From Streptomyces sp. NBC_01803 (GTDB lineage: Bacteria; Actinomycetota; Actinomycetes; Streptomycetales; Streptomycetaceae), in NCBI RefSeq assembly GCF_035917415.1, contig NZ_CP109073.1, positions 2,453,501 through 2,517,500 of the forward strand: a stretch of DNA of 64,000 nt, read 5' to 3'. The notes below the pieces were generated by a model. It did no database searches. It saw only the letters and a list, made by a program, of their open reading frames with translations, and was not told the DNA's origin. Position numbers and translations under genes: made by a program. Below, piece after piece: positions 33,363 to 46,760 of this stretch. How positions within the stretch are numbered: the first letter of the stretch is position 1; every line of letters begins with the position of its first letter.

Positions 33363-33575
33363 ATGAAGCGCGCACGGTGGCCCTTCGCGGCGGCAGTGAC
33401 GGTAGGGATCTCGGCGCTCGCGGGCGGCGTGGCCCAGGCGGACGAGCACTACTCGGGGAACACCACCATCGGGCCGCGGTTCGGGCTGATCCAGACCGGA
33501 CAGATCGACGACCCGCTGGAGGACGTGCTGGAGCACGCCTCCATCCTCGGCGGCGACACCGTTCAGTACGACTGA
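33363..33575 (+). CDS. Small secreted protein, function unknown
   Basis: A 70-residue precursor: MKRARWPFAAAVTVGISALA, cleavage after AQA near residue 26, leaving a mature peptide of about 44 residues that starts DEHYSGNTTIGPRFGLIQTG and ends ILGGDTVQYD. The mature peptide has no Cys. The SLIQ-like and GP-F patterns are faintly like rodlin proteins of Streptomyces spore surfaces, but the match is too weak to assign. Ribosome-binding site AGAAAGGA is upstream of the ATG. Confidence 0.7.
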   Translation: MKRARWPFAAAVTVGISALAGGVAQADEHYSGNTTIGPRFGLIQTGQIDDPLEDVLEHASILGGDTVQYD

Positions 33576-34100
33576 GCCGTCACCACCACCTTCCCCATCC
33601 GCGCCCCCGGCTCCAGGTGGCGGTGCGCGGCGGCGATCTCGTCGAGCGCGACGACGCGGTCGACGACGGGGGGTGAACACCCCGGCGCGCGGCCCGGCGT
33701 TGATGAAGCGTTCGGCGCGGCGCGGCCGGGGCAGGACGCGGGCGAGGCTGAAGACCTCGTCGACGCGGATGGTGAGCGAGAGCGGGTAGGTGGTGGACAT
33801 CGGCAGCGGCGCGGCTCGCGGGTCGAGAAAGCCGTAGGCAGATCAACGGGCCGCCGGGCACGACCGCGTGGGCCAGTCCGGCGAGGCCGGGGCCGGGGCC
33901 GGGGCCGCCGATCGGGGTCGATGACCAGGTCGGCGGCCCGCCCGCCGGGCCGTCCGGTGGCGGCGGCGAGACCGTCCGCGACGGGGGTGGTGGAGATGTC
34001 GATGACCTGGGCGGCGCCCAGGTCCCGGAGCCGCCGCCGCGTCGCGGGGTCGCGCCATCAACTCCCCCAGCGGCGCGTCGGAGTCCGCCGCGTCCTCCCA
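33576..34100 (-). pseudogene. Decayed zinc-type alcohol dehydrogenase/quinone oxidoreductase
   Basis: The C-terminal half of a medium-chain dehydrogenase is spread over several frames. RDLGAAQVIDISTTPVADG and GGRAADLVID come from the cofactor domain, LAGLAHAVVPGGPLICL follows, then STTYPLSLTIRVDEVFSLAR and RVVALDEIAAAHRHLEPGAR with MGKVVVTAQ at the end, the family's normal C-terminus. At least three frame changes are needed, and the N-terminal catalytic part is missing. Confidence 0.75.
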
Positions 34101-34359
34101 GGGCCGCGATGACGGCGAAGGCGACGGAGAGGTAGATCAGCCCGACGACGACCACCGCCGCGGCGGTGGCCCGGAGCTGGGCGTGGACCGGCTGCTGCTG
34201 TACCCACTGCCGTTCGAGAACGCGGACGCGGTCGCCGCGTTCCTGGAACGGCACGACGGCCAGTTCGCCCGGCGGCACCTCCCTCACCCGGACGCCACGT
34301 CCGGTGGCGGGGGCACGCGAGGGCGCGAACCCTGGGCGTACGAGGGAGGTGCGTACGCC
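34101..34359. other. Decayed region with a possible C-terminal gene fragment
   Basis: The plus strand reads ELGVDRLLLYPLPFENADAV and AAFLERHDGQFARR (about 34171-34272) with good coding bias, like the end of an LLM-type oxidoreductase, but it has no beginning and runs open into the next gene. The minus strand reads a hydrophobic TAAAVVVVGLIYLSVAFAVI in the same place. Neither is a complete gene. Confidence 0.35.
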
Positions 34360-36384
34360 GTGGGTATCGCTAGCGGTCTCGACACGGACCGGCTCGGTGT
34401 GGTGCCGCTGGACGGCGAGCGGGCCCGTGACCCGACGCTGGCCGGCGGCAAGGCCGCCAATCTGGCTCGGGTCCGCGCGGCCGGACTCCCGGTGCTGCCC
34501 GGCTTCGTGATCATCCGCGCGCCGGGCGGCGACGGCGGCGAGGCCGCGCTGCGGCGGGCGTGGCGGGAGCTGGCGGCGGACGGCCGGCCGCTGGCCGTCC
34601 GGTCCTCCTCGGCCGTCGAGGACGCGGCCGACTCCTCAATGGCGGGCCGCTTCGCCTCGGTGCTGGACGTGCGCGGCTGGGCGGACTTCACCGCCGCCGT
34701 GCGGACCGTCCTGGACTCGGCGGCGGACGAGGACATGTCCGTGCTGGTCCAGCCGATGGCGCGCGCGGTGGTGGGCGGCGTCATGTTCGGCGCCGACCCG
34801 GTGTCGGGGCGGCGCGACCGGATGCTGGTCAGCGCGGTGCGCGGCGGACCCGACCGGCTGGTCGACGGATCGGCGCAGGGCGTCCGTTACCGGCTCACCC
34901 GGCTCGGCCGCCTGGTGTCCGTCGAGCCGCCGGAGCCGCACCGGCACCGCCGCCGCGTGCTCGGGCGCCGCCGGCTGGCGCGGCTGGTGCAGCTCGCGCG
35001 GCGGACCGAGCGGGCGCTCGGCGCGCCGCAGGACATGGAGTTCGGCTTCGACGGCGAGGACCGGCTGTGGCTGTTCCAGGCCCGGCCCATCACCGCGATG
35101 GCCGTCCGGGCGCCGCGCGGCGCGCGGCTGCTGGGGCCGGGCCCGGTGACCGAGACGTTCCCCGACGTCCTCCAGCCGCTGGAGGAGGACCTGTGGGTGA
35201 AGCCGATGGCGCACGGGCTGACCCTGGCACTGGACATCGCCGGCGGCGCGCCGCGCCGCACGCTGCGCGCGTTCTCCCCGGTGACGACGGTCGACGGGCG
35301 GGCCGCCGCCGATCTGCGGATGCTGGGCGCGATCCCGTCAGCCCATCCGGTGCTCGACTTCATCAACCCCGTCCCCGGCGCCCGCCGCGCCTCGGCCGCG
35401 TGGCGGGTCGGGCGGCTGCGCACGGCGCTGCCGATGCTCGCGCTCGATCTGATGGCCGACGTGGACCGGGAGCTGGCCGGGCTGCCGGTGCCGGGGGCGA
35501 TGCTGAGCGGACAGCTGCTGACGGCGCTGGCCTGGGGGCGTTCGGTGCTGTCCGCGCTGCACGCCCAGGAGTCGCTGGCCGGGGCGCTGCTCGGCCCCGG
35601 CCCGGGGGCCTCGGCCGCCGGGGAGGCGCTCGCCCTGCTGGCCGAGGTCCGAGCGCTCGCGGGCGACGGCGGGCCCGGCGACGCGGAGCTGATCGCCCGG
35701 CATCCCGTGCTGCTCGCGCTGCTGCCGCCCTCGCTGACCGGGACGCCCCGGCTGCCGGAGCGCACCGGTTGGACCGGCGCGCCGCGCGGGGTCGGGGCGC
35801 TGCCGACGCGGGAGGGCCTGCGGCTGCGCGTCCGGTGGGTGCAGGAGATGCAGGCGCGGCTGGTGCGGGAGTTCGCGGCGCGGCTGACGGTGGCCGGGCG
35901 GCCGGACGCGCTCGCCCGGCTGTCCGTGCTGCGCTGGGAGGAGCTGACGGCGGCGCTGGACGACGGCGGACTGCCGCCCGATCCGCCGCCGGGCCGGGAG
36001 CCGCGCCCGCCCGCGCCGGAGCTGCCCGCCGTCTTCCGGCTCGGGGCGGACGGCCGGCCGGTGCCCGAGCGGCTCGGGCGCGGCGCGCCGGACGGCGGGG
36101 GGCAGGCGGCGGGCGGCGGCCTCGGCACCGGGACGGCGTGGCACGGCACGGGCGAACGCCCGCCCGGCGCGGTGCTGGTGGTGCGATCCCTCGATCCGGC
36201 GCTCGCGCCCGAACTCCCCGGCCTGGCGGGCCTGGTGGCCGAGACCGGCAACGTGCTGTCGCATCTGGCGGTGCTGGCCCGCGAATACCGGGTGCCGACC
36301 GTGGTGGGCGTGGCGGGCGCGCTGGAACGTTTCCCGGCCGGCGCCGAGGTCTCGGTCGACGGCACCACGGGCGCGGTGACCTGA
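34360..36384 (+). CDS. PEP synthase/rifampin-phosphotransferase-like protein
   Basis: A 674-residue protein with two recognisable ends of the PEP-utilising family. The N-terminal nucleotide-binding part has LAGGKAANLARVRAAGLPV, AVRSSSAVEDAADSSMAGR (Arg81) and FGFDGEDRLWLFQARPITAM at the end of the ATP-grasp domain (about residue 245). The C-terminal swivelling domain has the phosphohistidine: His635 in ETGNVLSHLAVLAREYRVP. The middle 300 residues (helical, Leu/Ala/Arg-rich) match neither PEP synthase nor a known drug-binding domain to my eye. It should move phosphate from ATP to an unknown acceptor. GTG at 34360 with GAGGGAGG upstream. A membrane gene follows after four bases. Confidence 0.8.
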   Translation: MGIASGLDTDRLGVVPLDGERARDPTLAGGKAANLARVRAAGLPVLPGFVIIRAPGGDGGEAALRRAWRELAADGRPLAVRSSSAVEDAADSSMAGRFASVLDVRGWADFTAAVRTVLDSAADEDMSVLVQPMARAVVGGVMFGADPVSGRRDRMLVSAVRGGPDRLVDGSAQGVRYRLTRLGRLVSVEPPEPHRHRRRVLGRRRLARLVQLARRTERALGAPQDMEFGFDGEDRLWLFQARPITAMAVRAPRGARLLGPGPVTETFPDVLQPLEEDLWVKPMAHGLTLALDIAGGAPRRTLRAFSPVTTVDGRAAADLRMLGAIPSAHPVLDFINPVPGARRASAAWRVGRLRTALPMLALDLMADVDRELAGLPVPGAMLSGQLLTALAWGRSVLSALHAQESLAGALLGPGPGASAAGEALALLAEVRALAGDGGPGDAELIARHPVLLALLPPSLTGTPRLPERTGWTGAPRGVGALPTREGLRLRVRWVQEMQARLVREFAARLTVAGRPDALARLSVLRWEELTAALDDGGLPPDPPPGREPRPPAPELPAVFRLGADGRPVPERLGRGAPDGGGQAAGGGLGTGTAWHGTGERPPGAVLVVRSLDPALAPELPGLAGLVAETGNVLSHLAVLAREYRVPTVVGVAGALERFPAGAEVSVDGTTGAVT

Positions 36385-36388
36385 CGCC

Positions 36389-37330
36389 ATGCGGCCCGCG
36401 ACCTACCTCGGCTATCTCCTCGGCGGGCTGTCGGCCGGGGGCGCGGCGCTGTACATGGTCGTCTACCTCTACCGGTGGGAGTGGCAGCGGGCACTGATGT
36501 GCGGGGTGCTGCTGCTGGTGCTGGAAATGCTGCTGATCGCGTCGGTGCTGCTGGGCCGGATGGGACAGCTGAACCGACGGATGACCGACGCCGACGCGCG
36601 GACCGAGGCGGTACTGCGGCGGCTGGAGCAGTCCCGGGAGCCGGACCCGGCCGGGCACCGTTTCCGCTGGCTGGAGGGGAACGGCCCGGCGGGGGGCGGC
36701 CCGGCCGGGGGCGGCGGGCGGACGTTCGTCTTCGTGCCGGTGCTGATGGCGGCGGGCGCGGCGCTGGCCGGGGTGGCGCTGCTGGTGCAGAAGCTCGCCG
36801 GCGTGACGGCCAGGCCCGGCGCGGAACGGCGGCTGGCGGGCCGACTGGCGAGCCTGGCCGCCCCGCCGGACGGGGTGCGCGGGAACGGGCCCTCGACGCT
36901 CGGCGAGCGCCCGCCGGTGCCGCCCGCCAGACCCCGGCGGGTCGTGGTGGTGGCCGCGCTGCTGGCGGGCACGACGGTGGGCGCGGCGCTGCTGGTGGAC
37001 GTGCTGTCGGACGCCACACAGACGCGCCGCTCCGACACGCCGGACGCGGCGGCCAGCACGGTGGTGTTCCGGGTCGAGCTACGGGATAGGGACAGCGGCT
37101 CCGGCGCCGCCCGGGACCAGGCGGCCCGCGCGCTGTGGGAGGGCTGCCGCCGCTCCACGTCCGTGCTGCGCGAGCACGCGCCGCTGGCGGACCTGGACTC
37201 CGGCGTCTTCGTGGGCGTGCTGCGGCCCGCGCTCAGCGAGCACGACCTCCATCGGCTGCGCGGCTGTCTGAGCGACGCCCGGGCGGACCGGGTGCGGGCC
37301 GAGGTGCTGGGCGACGGCCAGGCGGGCTGA
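36389..37330 (+). CDS. Membrane protein paired with the PEP-synthase-like gene
   Basis: A 313-residue protein with two N-terminal helices (TYLGYLLGGLSAGGAALYMV and ALMCGVLLLVLEMLLIASVL), a cytoplasmic helical stretch, a third helix (VFVPVLMAAGAALAGVALLV), a Pro-rich linker and a fourth helix (VVVAALLAGTTVGAALLVDV), then an exported domain of about 100 residues with two Cys (EGCRRSTSVL, LRGCLSDARA) that could pair. It starts four bases after the phosphotransferase stop, so the two are co-expressed. No family is recognised. Confidence 0.75.
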   Translation: MRPATYLGYLLGGLSAGGAALYMVVYLYRWEWQRALMCGVLLLVLEMLLIASVLLGRMGQLNRRMTDADARTEAVLRRLEQSREPDPAGHRFRWLEGNGPAGGGPAGGGGRTFVFVPVLMAAGAALAGVALLVQKLAGVTARPGAERRLAGRLASLAAPPDGVRGNGPSTLGERPPVPPARPRRVVVVAALLAGTTVGAALLVDVLSDATQTRRSDTPDAAASTVVFRVELRDRDSGSGAARDQAARALWEGCRRSTSVLREHAPLADLDSGVFVGVLRPALSEHDLHRLRGCLSDARADRVRAEVLGDGQAG

Positions 37331-37496
37331 GCGGGCCGCGGGGACAGGCGGGCCGGAGGACGGGTGGACCGCGGAGGGCCGGAGGGCCGGAGGTCGATCA
37401 TGTGATGACCAGTTGGATTGGACACATCACTCGATGTCGTGCTGAGGTGCCGGGTTAACGTGTCTATTCGTCCCCGATGTCCCCGGTGGTGATCTT

Positions 37497-38228
37497 GTGC
37501 CCGTTCTGTCCGCTCCACCCGCCCCGACCCCGGTGCTGGCCCCCGCTCCTCCCGAGCGCCCGCGGCTGACCCCCCGGCTCGTGGCCCGCCGGGCGGGCAA
37601 GGCCGTGGCCATCTGCGCCATCGGCTACGTCGCCCTGTGGCTCCTCGCCGTGCTCGGCACGCTCGGCGTGTCGTTCCTGGCCAAGCAGCAGTACTCGTCC
37701 GGCGAGCGCGTCGCCGGGATCAACCACTTCCTCCAGGTGGACGACAGGCTGTGGCGCGGCTCGGCCCCGGGCCCCGACGGATACGAGGAGCTGGCCGACC
37801 GCGGCGTCGCCACCGTGATCGACCTGCGGGCGGAGGACCTGTCCGAGCGGCAGCTCGCGCTGCCGGGGGAGGCGGGTCTCGATGTGGTCCGGATGCCGAT
37901 CCGGGACGGGCAGACGCCGACTTCGGAGGAGGTCGCTCTGTTCACGGCGACGGTCGAGTCCTCGCCGGGGCCGGTCTTCGTGCACTGCGGCGCGGGTGTC
38001 GGCCGCACCGGCTCGATCACCGCCGCGTACCTGGTCCGGACGGACCAGGCGGACTCGGGCGAGGCGGCGCTACGGACGCTGGCCGTGGGCCCGCCGTCGC
38101 TGGAGCAGGTGTATTACGTCCTGACGGCGGACCCGGAGGAAGCGAACCAGCCGCCGTCGGCCGTGCGGGCCGTCAGCCGCCTGATGGACGCCCCGCGCCG
38201 GATCAACGCCTCGCTGTCGCTCTTCTGA
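37497..38228 (+). CDS. Membrane-anchored dual-specificity-type protein phosphatase
   Basis: A 243-residue protein. A cytoplasmic Pro-rich start is followed by one helix at about 37-62 (AVAICAIGYVALWLLAVLGT) and a phosphatase domain outside or at the membrane face. The signature HCGAGVGRTG holds the catalytic Cys164 and Arg170 (CX5R), and VATVIDLRAEDLSE plus LPGEAGLDVVRMPIRDG precede it with the general-acid Asp. The fold is like bacterial tyrosine phosphatases that act on phospholipid or protein. The start GTG at 37497 lacks a strong ribosome-binding site. Confidence 0.85.
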   Translation: MPVLSAPPAPTPVLAPAPPERPRLTPRLVARRAGKAVAICAIGYVALWLLAVLGTLGVSFLAKQQYSSGERVAGINHFLQVDDRLWRGSAPGPDGYEELADRGVATVIDLRAEDLSERQLALPGEAGLDVVRMPIRDGQTPTSEEVALFTATVESSPGPVFVHCGAGVGRTGSITAAYLVRTDQADSGEAALRTLAVGPPSLEQVYYVLTADPEEANQPPSAVRAVSRLMDAPRRINASLSLF

Positions 38229-38608
38229 CCCCGACCCGGGGACGGCGCGCGCGGCGGCGTGGGGTCACTCCACGACGAGGGTGACCAGCACGTTCCCCCG
38301 GATCGCCATGGCATACGAGCACGCCCGGCGGGCCCACTCGACGAACCGGCGACCAGGCTCGTGCGCCAGGAGCACGCCGCCAACGACGAGCGCTCCCTCA
38401 CCGTCCACCTCACGCACGCGGGCGCCGCGCCGCGCGCGGGGCCGAGACCGTCCCGCTCCGCATCGCGGAGGCCACCGGGCTGACACTGGCGGGGGTCACC
38501 GATCCGCGCGACCGGCTCACCCGGCTGCCCGGACCCTGGACGCGGCGGCGCGCTGACGTCACCGCACCGGCTCTCCAGCGCGCCCGCGCGGGCGACGAAC
38601 CCTGAGGC
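38229..38608. other. Decayed region with OsmC/Ohr and other fragments
   Basis: On the minus strand, RFVEWARRACSYAMAIRGNV followed by LVTLVVE and a stop at 38265 is the C-terminus of an OsmC/Ohr-type peroxidase whose rest is absent. On the plus strand, NDERSLTVHLTHAGAAPRA and, one frame away, AETVPLRIAEATGLTLAGVT to a stop at 38602 look like one broken gene that ends four bases before the next start. Neither is intact. Confidence 0.5.
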
Positions 38609-39046
38609 ATGCCCGCGCACTTTCACGCCTACCACTGGCAGGGCGAACGCCGCCTGTTCGACCAGGAGGCCGACCGCAGGCCCGGGGCGCCGCCCTCCCC
38701 CGGCTTCCTCACCAACCCGTGCACGCCGCTCCGGATCTGCCACTGGCTGCTCCGCCCCGCCTCCGCGGTCACCCGGACCTGCGCCGACGCGGCGGAGGCG
38801 GCGGACTGGTTCCGCCGCGAGACGGAGCGGGCCTCCCCCGCGTTCGCCGTCGACCACGACCGGGAGACGGCGGCCCGCAGGATCAGCTCCGCCGCCGACA
38901 CCCTGGCCCGGGGCCGGGACGTCCACGCCGCCTGGTACCTGCGCGGCACCGGCTTCCTGACCCTGGACACGATCGGCTGCTCCCCCAATCACACCGACCC
39001 CGCGCTCCCCTGCCCACTGCGCCGCCCCAGCCCCCTTCACCCCTGA
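38609..39046 (+). CDS. Conserved protein of unknown function
   Basis: A 145-residue protein beginning MPAHFHAYHWQGERRLFDQE with strong G/C bias at third positions, which marks it as coding although the opposite strand is also open. It contains several His and Cys (TNPCTPLRICHWL, RTCADAAE, IGCSPNH) and ends in a Pro/Arg-rich tail. Its last 164 bases overlap the end of the convergent MFS gene. No family is recognised. Confidence 0.6.
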   Translation: MPAHFHAYHWQGERRLFDQEADRRPGAPPSPGFLTNPCTPLRICHWLLRPASAVTRTCADAAEAADWFRRETERASPAFAVDHDRETAARRISSAADTLARGRDVHAAWYLRGTGFLTLDTIGCSPNHTDPALPCPLRRPSPLHP

Positions 39047-40439
39047 CCGGGGCGGCGGACGCGAGCCCCGGCGGAGCTCCCGGCGGGGCTCCGGCCGGGT
39101 CCGTGCCGAGGAGGTCGCGGATCGCGGGGACGGCCAGGAGGGAGCCGCTGGTCGCGACGGAGACCACGGCGCCGGTCAGCAGGATCTCGTGGGCGCCGAA
39201 CGCCGCCGAGGCGGGCCCGGCCAGTCCCTGGCCGATCGGCATCATCGAGACGGAGCCGGCCATCTCGTAGGCGTGGATGCGGTTGAGGACCGGGCCCGGG
39301 ACCCCGGTCTGGACGCTCGTGGCCCACATCACGCTCCAGAACGCCAGCGCCGCGCCCGCGACCACACAGCCCGCCATGATCATTCCCACCGGGAGCCCGC
39401 CGCCGATCGCGGCCGGATGGAGGCAGAAGCCGAACAGGGCCACCGCCCCCGCGCGCAGCGGGCGGCGGGGGCGCAAGCGCATCGCCAGCAGGCCGCCGGT
39501 GGCCATGCCGACGCCGAGCGCCGAGCTGACGGCGCCGTACGCCCGCTCGCCGTGCGCGGTGATGATCTCGGTCGCGGCCAGCGGGACCGCCGGGCCCCAG
39601 ACCGCCAGCACGAACACCATCCAGATCGCGATCCCGCCCCACAGCCAGGGACGGCCCCGCACCTCCCGCCACCCCTCGGCCAGCTCCGCCCGGAACGTGC
39701 CCGGTGCGGCACCGGCACCGGCACCGGCATCACCATCGGCGCCGCCGCCATCGCCATCGGCGCCGCTGCCATCGCCATCGGCGCCGCCGCCATCGCCATC
39801 GGCACCGTGCGCGGGCGGCAGCCGCAGCAGGAGCAGGCACACCGCGCTCACCAGATACGTCGCGGCGTGCGCGGCGAAGACCGTCCAGACGGCGGCCAGC
39901 CCGACCAGGACGCCCGCCACGGCCGGGGCCAGGATCGCCATGCAGGACTCGGCCGTCCGGATGGCGCCGTTGGCGCCCCGCACGTCGCGCGCCACGCGCG
40001 GCACGGTGCTCACCACGCCCGGCTGGAACATGCCCGCGCACGCCCCGTTGACCGCGCTGACCGCGCACACCTGCCAGAGCACCACATGGCCGGTGAGGAA
40101 CAGCGCGGCGGCCACCGACTCCAGGCCCACCCGGGCGAGGTCGGCGCCGATCATCAGCGTCCTGGCGTCGAACCGGTCCGCGATGACCCCACCGAGAAGC
40201 ACGGACCCGGCGAAGCAGGCCGTGAACGACGCCAGCGACGCGCCGACGGCCGCCACTCCGCCACCGTGCCGGATCAGGCCCGCCGCCAGCGCGACGGGGA
40301 GCATCATGTCGCCGAACTTGGCGACTGTCCTGGCCGTGAAGAAGAGCCCGAAGTCCCGCGACCACAGCCCCGGCGGGGCGACCCGCACGCCCCTGGCGGC
40401 GGCGTCACGGGACCGCTGCGGCAGGGCCGACGACGTCAC
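38883..40439 (-). CDS. MFS transporter (EntS/DHA3-like)
   Basis: A 518-residue protein with twelve predicted helices from about residue 26 to 445. FGLFFTARTVAKFGDMMLPV and GVIADRFDARTLMIGADLAR (the loop 2-3 motif of MFS) resemble the DHA3 exporters that include enterobactin exporter EntS. The central cytoplasmic loop holds four GADGDGGG-like units. The last 65 residues are Gly/Arg/Pro-rich and overlap the opposite gene, so the real stop may lie earlier through a sequence change. Start GTG at 40439 has GGAGG unusually close. It lies 100 bases beyond the PKS gene; a role in export of the PKS product is possible but unproven. Confidence 0.8.
   Translation of the reverse strand: MTSSALPQRSRDAAARGVRVAPPGLWSRDFGLFFTARTVAKFGDMMLPVALAAGLIRHGGGVAAVGASLASFTACFAGSVLLGGVIADRFDARTLMIGADLARVGLESVAAALFLTGHVVLWQVCAVSAVNGACAGMFQPGVVSTVPRVARDVRGANGAIRTAESCMAILAPAVAGVLVGLAAVWTVFAAHAATYLVSAVCLLLLRLPPAHGADGDGGGADGDGSGADGDGGGADGDAGAGAGAAPGTFRAELAEGWREVRGRPWLWGGIAIWMVFVLAVWGPAVPLAATEIITAHGERAYGAVSSALGVGMATGGLLAMRLRPRRPLRAGAVALFGFCLHPAAIGGGLPVGMIMAGCVVAGAALAFWSVMWATSVQTGVPGPVLNRIHAYEMAGSVSMMPIGQGLAGPASAAFGAHEILLTGAVVSVATSGSLLAVPAIRDLLGTDPAGAPPGAPPGLASAAPVRGEGGWGGAVGRGARGRCDWGSSRSCPGSGSRCRAGTRRRGRPGPGPGCRRRS
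39722..39805. repeat. 24-bp tandem repeats in the MFS loop
   Basis: About three and a half units of GGCGCCGCCGCCATCGCCAT-type sequence, 24 bases long, with single-base differences (CCGCTGCC in one unit). They encode the eight-residue repeat GADGDGGG and keep the frame. Confidence 0.85.
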
Positions 40440-40538
40440 CCCTCCACTATCACCCGGTCCGGTGACGCCCGCCCGCCAGGACCGCGCGAGCCCCTGCCGC
40501 CCCTGCCGCCCCTGTCACCTCCGCCGCCCCTGGTGCCC

Positions 40539-46430
<5,892 letters not shown>

Positions 46431-46474
46431 TGCACCCAATTCCCTGGCGTTTGCCGACGAAATGACGAAGAACT

Positions 46475-46491
46475 CAACTCGATCAGAGTTG
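46475..46491 (-). promoter_or_regulatory. Palindrome upstream of the PKS gene
   Basis: CAACTC-GATCA-GAGTTG, six-base arms around five bases, lies 45-61 bases before the PKS ATG in an intergenic stretch (46431-46760) whose G+C is clearly below its surroundings. It is a candidate operator; no regulator gene is adjacent. Confidence 0.4.
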
Positions 46492-46760
46492 GCCCTCTTT
46501 CGGTCCGAGACGGACACATGTGACACACCGACCCGATGGCAACCCGATGACCTGCGACGATGCAGCGGCTGAGCTGATGGCCAGCGGCCTTCGCAGCCTA
46601 GGCCCAGGGGGTTCCCATTGTCGAGTTAAAACGGCGTGAATGTTACTCCGACGGAGACGGGACGCCACTTGTGAGACTTATTCAAAGAATTCACTGATTC
46701 GGACACCGGACGTGAAGCAATCGCACCCGACGCGCTGCGTCGTGGGTACGACAGTTTCAC

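Noticed and set aside
33363..33575. Chaplin or rodlin identity for the small secreted protein
   Set aside because: It lacks the chaplin Cys and repeat pattern and is shorter than rodlins; the resemblance is limited to a few residues.
38883..39046. Choosing only one of the two overlapping genes (MFS tail versus 145-residue protein)
   Set aside because: Both have support: the MFS core is certain and the plus-strand gene has strong codon bias. I kept both and flagged the MFS tail.
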